8,770 nucleotides of DNA. It comes from Deltaproteobacteria bacterium (GTDB lineage: Bacteria; Myxococcota_A; UBA9042; DTJE01). The notes below the pieces were generated by a model. It saw only the letters and a program-made list of their open reading frames with translations, did no database searches and was not told the DNA's origin. The stretch covers positions 1 to 8,770 of the forward strand of contig JAADHL010000148.1 of NCBI GenBank assembly GCA_013151875.1, in the 5' to 3' direction. Every line of letters begins with the position of its first letter. The first letter of the stretch is position 1. Shown here in pieces: positions 6,519-8,770 of this stretch. A program made the translations under genes and the position numbers.

Positions 6519-6687
6519 GAGTGGTTTCTTCCTCCTGCCGAACAAGCGTTTTACGCCTGCATCCATAACCCATTTTTCATTCAAGTCATAGGCCGGCGGG
6601 TTGCATGCGTCCGATACAAAGGAACTTTTTTTAGATATAAAGTAGCTGAGGACCAGGAAGCGTTCTAAGCCGAACGGAGTCGAAACC
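6519..6687. promoter_or_regulatory. Divergent intergenic region between guaA and the lamin-tail lipoprotein gene
   Basis: This 169-base gap separates two divergent starts and should contain both promoters. It includes an A/T-rich block (a T7 run at 6626-6632 followed by TAGATATAAAG) that stands out in this GC-rich DNA. TATAAA at 6636-6641 could serve as a -10 box for the rightward gene, but the hexamer 17 bases upstream (GATACA) is a poor -35. On the guaA side several A/T-rich words exist, none at correct spacing. I see no recognisable purine riboswitch or strong hairpin. GGAG at 6676-6679 is the ribosome site of the rightward gene, eight bases before its ATG. Confidence 0.4.
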
Positions 6688-8770
6688 ATGACACGAAGAA
6701 AACACGGAACATTGGAGACAGGGCTGGCGACGGCAACGCTGGTCATCGTCCTGGCGTCATGCGGGTCCGACCGGACGGGAGGCGCTGACGCGGCGGGACC
6801 GGACAACGGCAGGGACATCACCGCGGTCGATGTCCATTTCGATCTCTTCGCGCCGAAAGACCTGTCCCATGACCCTGCGCACGACACTGGGAAGGATGGA
6901 CCCGGTGAAGTCGGCAACGAGACTTTCATCGACACTTGGGTCGACACGCCTCCCGCTGCGCCCGCGCCAAATGCCGCGGGTCAGGTCCTGGTGACGGAGT
7001 TCATGGCCGACAGCCAGACCGGAGCGGACAAGGGTGAGTGGGTCGAACTGTTCAACGCGACGGCCGGGCCGCTGGACCTGGGAGGATGTGAATTCGGGGA
7101 CGACGGCAGCGACAATCACCTGATCTCGACTCACCTGGTGGTCGAGGCGGGCGGGTTCCTGGTCATGGCCCGCAGCGACGACCCTGAACTGAATCATGGA
7201 CTGGAGCCCGATTACGTGTACGACGATTTCACCCTCGCCAACTCGGACGACGAGATCGTGCTTACCTGCGGCGGCGCCGAGATCGACCGCGTCGAGTACG
7301 ACGCCGATTGGGTCACCGAGGGCGTGGCGATTCAGCTCGGCTCCACGTCCTTTGACGCATCCAAGAACGACCTGTTCGAATCGTGGTGCCCCGCGACATT
7401 GGCCTACGGCAACGATGGAATGCTGGGAACGCCCGGCGAACCCAACGAGGAATGCATCGTACCGGACCCATGCGACCCGAACCCATGCACCGAACCCCCG
7501 CCACCCGAGTGCGACCCCGACGGCGTGACGCTCATCACCTATGGCTCGACGGCCGATTGCACCGTGGAGGATTCCGTGCCGGTGTGCGGGGCCTACCCGA
7601 CGACCCAGGTTGATTGCTCGTTGACGGACCAGGTCTGCGCGGACGGCCTGTGCGTGGAGCCTCCCCCACCGTCACCGTACGCGGCAGGGCAGATACTGAT
7701 CACCGAGTTCATGCCCAAAAGCGGGCCGGGCAGCGACCCGGGCGAGTGGGTCGAGGTGTTCAACACGACCGCCGAGACGCTGGACCTGGGTGGATGCGTC
7801 CTTGGCGACGACGGCGGGGATGCCCACACCATCGCCGGCCCCCTGCTGGTGGCCCCCGGAATGTATGCGATCCTCGCAAAGAGCGACGACGGTTTCACGG
7901 CGGACTATCTGTACACCGGTTTCCAGATGGTCAACGACGGGGACCAGATCGTGCTGACGTGCGGCGACACCCAGATCGACCGCGTCGCGTACACGGTGGA
8001 CTGGGTCGAGGAAGGCATCGCTGCCCAGCTGTCGAACGACGCCTTTGACGCGACGATGAACGACGACGCGGCGCACTGGTGCCCCGCCACGGTTCCATAT
8101 GGTGACGCGGGAAAAATAGGGACGCCCGGAGAGGCCAATGGGGCCTGTCCGAACCCGTGCGATCCGAATCCGTGCACGGAGTATCCCGCTCCCGAATGCG
8201 ACCCCGACAACGTCACCCTGCACTCCTGGACGACACCCGCGCCCTGTTCCCTGGTCTTTGGCACTGTGAAGTGCGAGGACTACCCGGACGACCCCCTGGA
8301 CTGTTCCCTGGACGGAAAGGTCTGCATCGAGGGCGCCTGCACCGACCCTTGCGACCCGAACCCATGCACCGAATACCCGAACGCGGCATGCGACCCGGAC
8401 GGCCTGACCCTGCTTACATGGGTTACACCCGCGCAGTGCACCATCGAGGGCATTGAACCGATTTGCGGCGAGTATCCTTCCACGCCGGTCGACTGCTCGC
8501 TGGACGGCAAGGTCTGCGTGGGGGACGAGTGCGTGCCGGACCCATGCGACCCGAATCCGTGCACCGAATACCCGGACGCTGTGTGCGACCCGGACGGCGT
8601 TACCCTGTTGAAGTGGGAGACCCCGGCGTCATGCACCAACAACGGCCTGGCCCCAGTCTGCGGCGACTACGCTGCAACTCAGGTGGATTGCTCCCTTGAC
8701 GGAAATATCTGCCTGGGCGGCGCGTGCGTGCCCGATCCATGCGAGCCAAACCCCTGCACATCTTTTCCGG
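6688..8770 (+). CDS. Modular lipoprotein: two lamin-tail domains and eight-cysteine repeats (3' end beyond window)
   Basis: The frame is open from ATG 6688 to the window end, giving 694 residues without a stop, so it is partial. GGAG sits eight bases before the start. The N-terminus is a lipoprotein signal with lipobox L-A-S-C and anchor Cys25, followed by an Asp/Pro-rich low-complexity spacer (about 30-95). Two lamin-tail-like domains follow (about 96-256 and 332-487), each opening AAGQxLxTEFM and carrying GEWVE-x-FN, LDLGGC, DDEIVLTC or DGDQIVLTC, and IDRV-x-Y. After each domain comes a 65-residue repeat with eight cysteines; further copies start at 553 and 618, and another begins at 683. 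The lamin-tail plus repeat unit is duplicated with a period of 236 residues. In bacteria lamin-tail domains occur on secreted or surface proteins, often beside enzymes, but no catalytic domain is seen here. The likely place is the cell surface, with a structural, adhesive or ligand-binding role (inference). Missing sequence could add an enzymatic domain. It diverges from guaA, with no evident functional link. Confidence 0.9.
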   Translation, partial: MTRRKHGTLETGLATATLVIVLASCGSDRTGGADAAGPDNGRDITAVDVHFDLFAPKDLSHDPAHDTGKDGPGEVGNETFIDTWVDTPPAAPAPNAAGQVLVTEFMADSQTGADKGEWVELFNATAGPLDLGGCEFGDDGSDNHLISTHLVVEAGGFLVMARSDDPELNHGLEPDYVYDDFTLANSDDEIVLTCGGAEIDRVEYDADWVTEGVAIQLGSTSFDASKNDLFESWCPATLAYGNDGMLGTPGEPNEECIVPDPCDPNPCTEPPPPECDPDGVTLITYGSTADCTVEDSVPVCGAYPTTQVDCSLTDQVCADGLCVEPPPPSPYAAGQILITEFMPKSGPGSDPGEWVEVFNTTAETLDLGGCVLGDDGGDAHTIAGPLLVAPGMYAILAKSDDGFTADYLYTGFQMVNDGDQIVLTCGDTQIDRVAYTVDWVEEGIAAQLSNDAFDATMNDDAAHWCPATVPYGDAGKIGTPGEANGACPNPCDPNPCTEYPAPECDPDNVTLHSWTTPAPCSLVFGTVKCEDYPDDPLDCSLDGKVCIEGACTDPCDPNPCTEYPNAACDPDGLTLLTWVTPAQCTIEGIEPICGEYPSTPVDCSLDGKVCVGDECVPDPCDPNPCTEYPDAVCDPDGVTLLKWETPASCTNNGLAPVCGDYAATQVDCSLDGNICLGGACVPDPCEPNPCTSFP
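6973..7455 (+). repeat. Lamin-tail-like domain, copy 1
   Basis: Residues 96-256 of the modular lipoprotein. It starts AAGQVLVTEFM and contains GEWVELFN (116-123), LDLGGC (129-134), DDEIVLTC (187-194) and IDRVEY (199-204), ending near WCPATLAYGNDGMLGTPGEPNEEC. The order of these motifs fits the lamin-tail (LTD) immunoglobulin-like fold. Four cysteines (134, 194, 234, 256) match those of copy 2. Confidence 0.75.
7465..7659 (+). repeat. Eight-cysteine repeat, copy 1
   Basis: Residues 260-324, starting DPCDPNPC. Cysteines lie at 262, 267, 275, 291, 300, 310, 317 and 322, the same spacing as in the other copies. It is more divergent between the cysteines and has Pro-rich edges (EPPPPEC, VEPPPPSP) that join it to lamin-tail copy 2. 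Confidence 0.85.
7681..8148 (+). repeat. Lamin-tail-like domain, copy 2
   Basis: Residues 332-487, a clear duplicate of copy 1 shifted by 236 residues. It opens AAGQILITEFM and has GEWVEVFN, LDLGGC, DGDQIVLTC and IDRVAY, then WCPATVPYGDAGKIGTPGEANGAC. Cysteines 370, 425, 465 and 487 correspond to those of copy 1. Confidence 0.75.
8152..8343 (+). repeat. Eight-cysteine repeat, copy 2
   Basis: Residues 489-552, starting NPCDPNPCTEYP. Cysteines lie at 491, 496, 504, 520, 529, 539, 546 and 551. It follows lamin-tail copy 2 exactly as copy 1 follows lamin-tail copy 1. It lacks one residue between its last cysteine and the next repeat. Confidence 0.85.
8344..8538 (+). repeat. Eight-cysteine repeat, copy 3
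   Basis: Residues 553-617, DPCDPNPCTEYPNAACDPDG at the start and CSLDGKVCVGDECVP at the end. Cysteines lie at 555, 560, 568, 584, 593, 603, 610 and 615. It directly abuts copies 2 and 4 without a lamin-tail domain between them. Confidence 0.9.
8539..8733 (+). repeat. Eight-cysteine repeat, copy 4
   Basis: Residues 618-682, 65 residues after copy 3. Cysteines lie at 620, 625, 633, 649, 658, 668, 675 and 680. Copies 3 and 4 are also close at DNA level in their first half (DPCDPNPCTEYP and CDPDG codons nearly the same), consistent with tandem duplication. Confidence 0.9.
8734..8770 (+). repeat. Eight-cysteine repeat, copy 5 (start only)
   Basis: The last 12 residues before the window edge (DPCEPNPCTSFP) begin another copy, exactly 65 residues after copy 4. 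The array therefore continues past the window. Confidence 0.8.

Noticed and set aside
6600..6645. Sigma-70 promoter using TTGCAT (6601) and TATAAA (6636)
   Set aside because: The spacer is 29 bases, far outside the usual 16-18, so the pair cannot be called a promoter.
5682..6668. Plus-strand open frame (328 codons) antisense to guaA
   Set aside because: It has no family similarity and low-complexity composition, and it lies entirely opposite catalytic domains of guaA and across its promoter region.
6519..6947. N-terminal extension of guaA to an ATG at 6947
   Set aside because: The added 143 residues have no match to GuaA, which normally begins just before the DFGGQY motif, and they would overlap the divergent lipoprotein gene in antisense.
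8280..8642. Minus-strand frame with apparent repeats (GYSVHGFGSHG)
   Set aside because: The repetition is the antisense reading of the eight-cysteine repeat array and not an independent protein.
7465..8770. Cys repeats as EGF-like domains
   Set aside because: The opening DPCxPNPC resembles EGF, but the repeat has eight cysteines and lacks the C-x-C and terminal spacing of EGF domains.

Overview
The window is GC-rich coding DNA from what looks like a Gram-negative, deltaproteobacterial or Myxococcota/Bradymonadota-like bacterium. The evidence for this is indirect. Three separate lipoproteins each have a lipobox, then an Asp-, Gly- or Pro-rich spacer, then Cys-rich modules. This style of secreted protein is common in those phyla. 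No rRNA or marker phylogeny is available here, so the assignment is tentative. I see no tRNA, rRNA, CRISPR array, transposase or prophage gene. The longest stretches without a gene are 169 and 130 bases.

Left part (1-1748, minus strand): two lipoprotein genes overlap by four bases (ATGA). The upstream gene (1748-522) encodes a 408-residue lipoprotein with carboxypeptidase-regulatory-like beta-sandwich regions and a small C-terminal cysteine motif. The downstream gene (525 to beyond base 1) is cut by the window edge and encodes an unrecognised Cys-rich lipoprotein with an eight-glycine run after its lipid-anchor cysteine.

Centre (1879-4685, plus strand): a compact three-gene poly-gamma-glutamate operon diverges from the lipoprotein pair. 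It contains the ATP-dependent ligase PgsB/CapB, the membrane partner PgsC/CapC, and a third protein that I assign to the 'poly-gamma-glutamate system protein' family. No PgsA/CapA, PgsE or CapD gene is present. The likely product is a gamma-linked glutamate polymer made at the inner membrane.

Right part: guaA (GMP synthase, 6518-4701, minus strand) converges on the operon with 15 bases between stop codons. It is the long, human-like form with a doubled dimerisation region. Divergent from guaA is a large, incomplete lipoprotein gene (6688 to beyond 8770). It is built from two [lamin-tail domain + eight-cysteine repeat] modules followed by further eight-cysteine repeats. The cysteine spacing is identical in all four complete repeats.

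The most noteworthy items are the PgsA-less poly-gamma-glutamate operon and the modular lamin-tail/eight-cysteine surface protein. The housekeeping guaA gene between them has no visible functional link to either.
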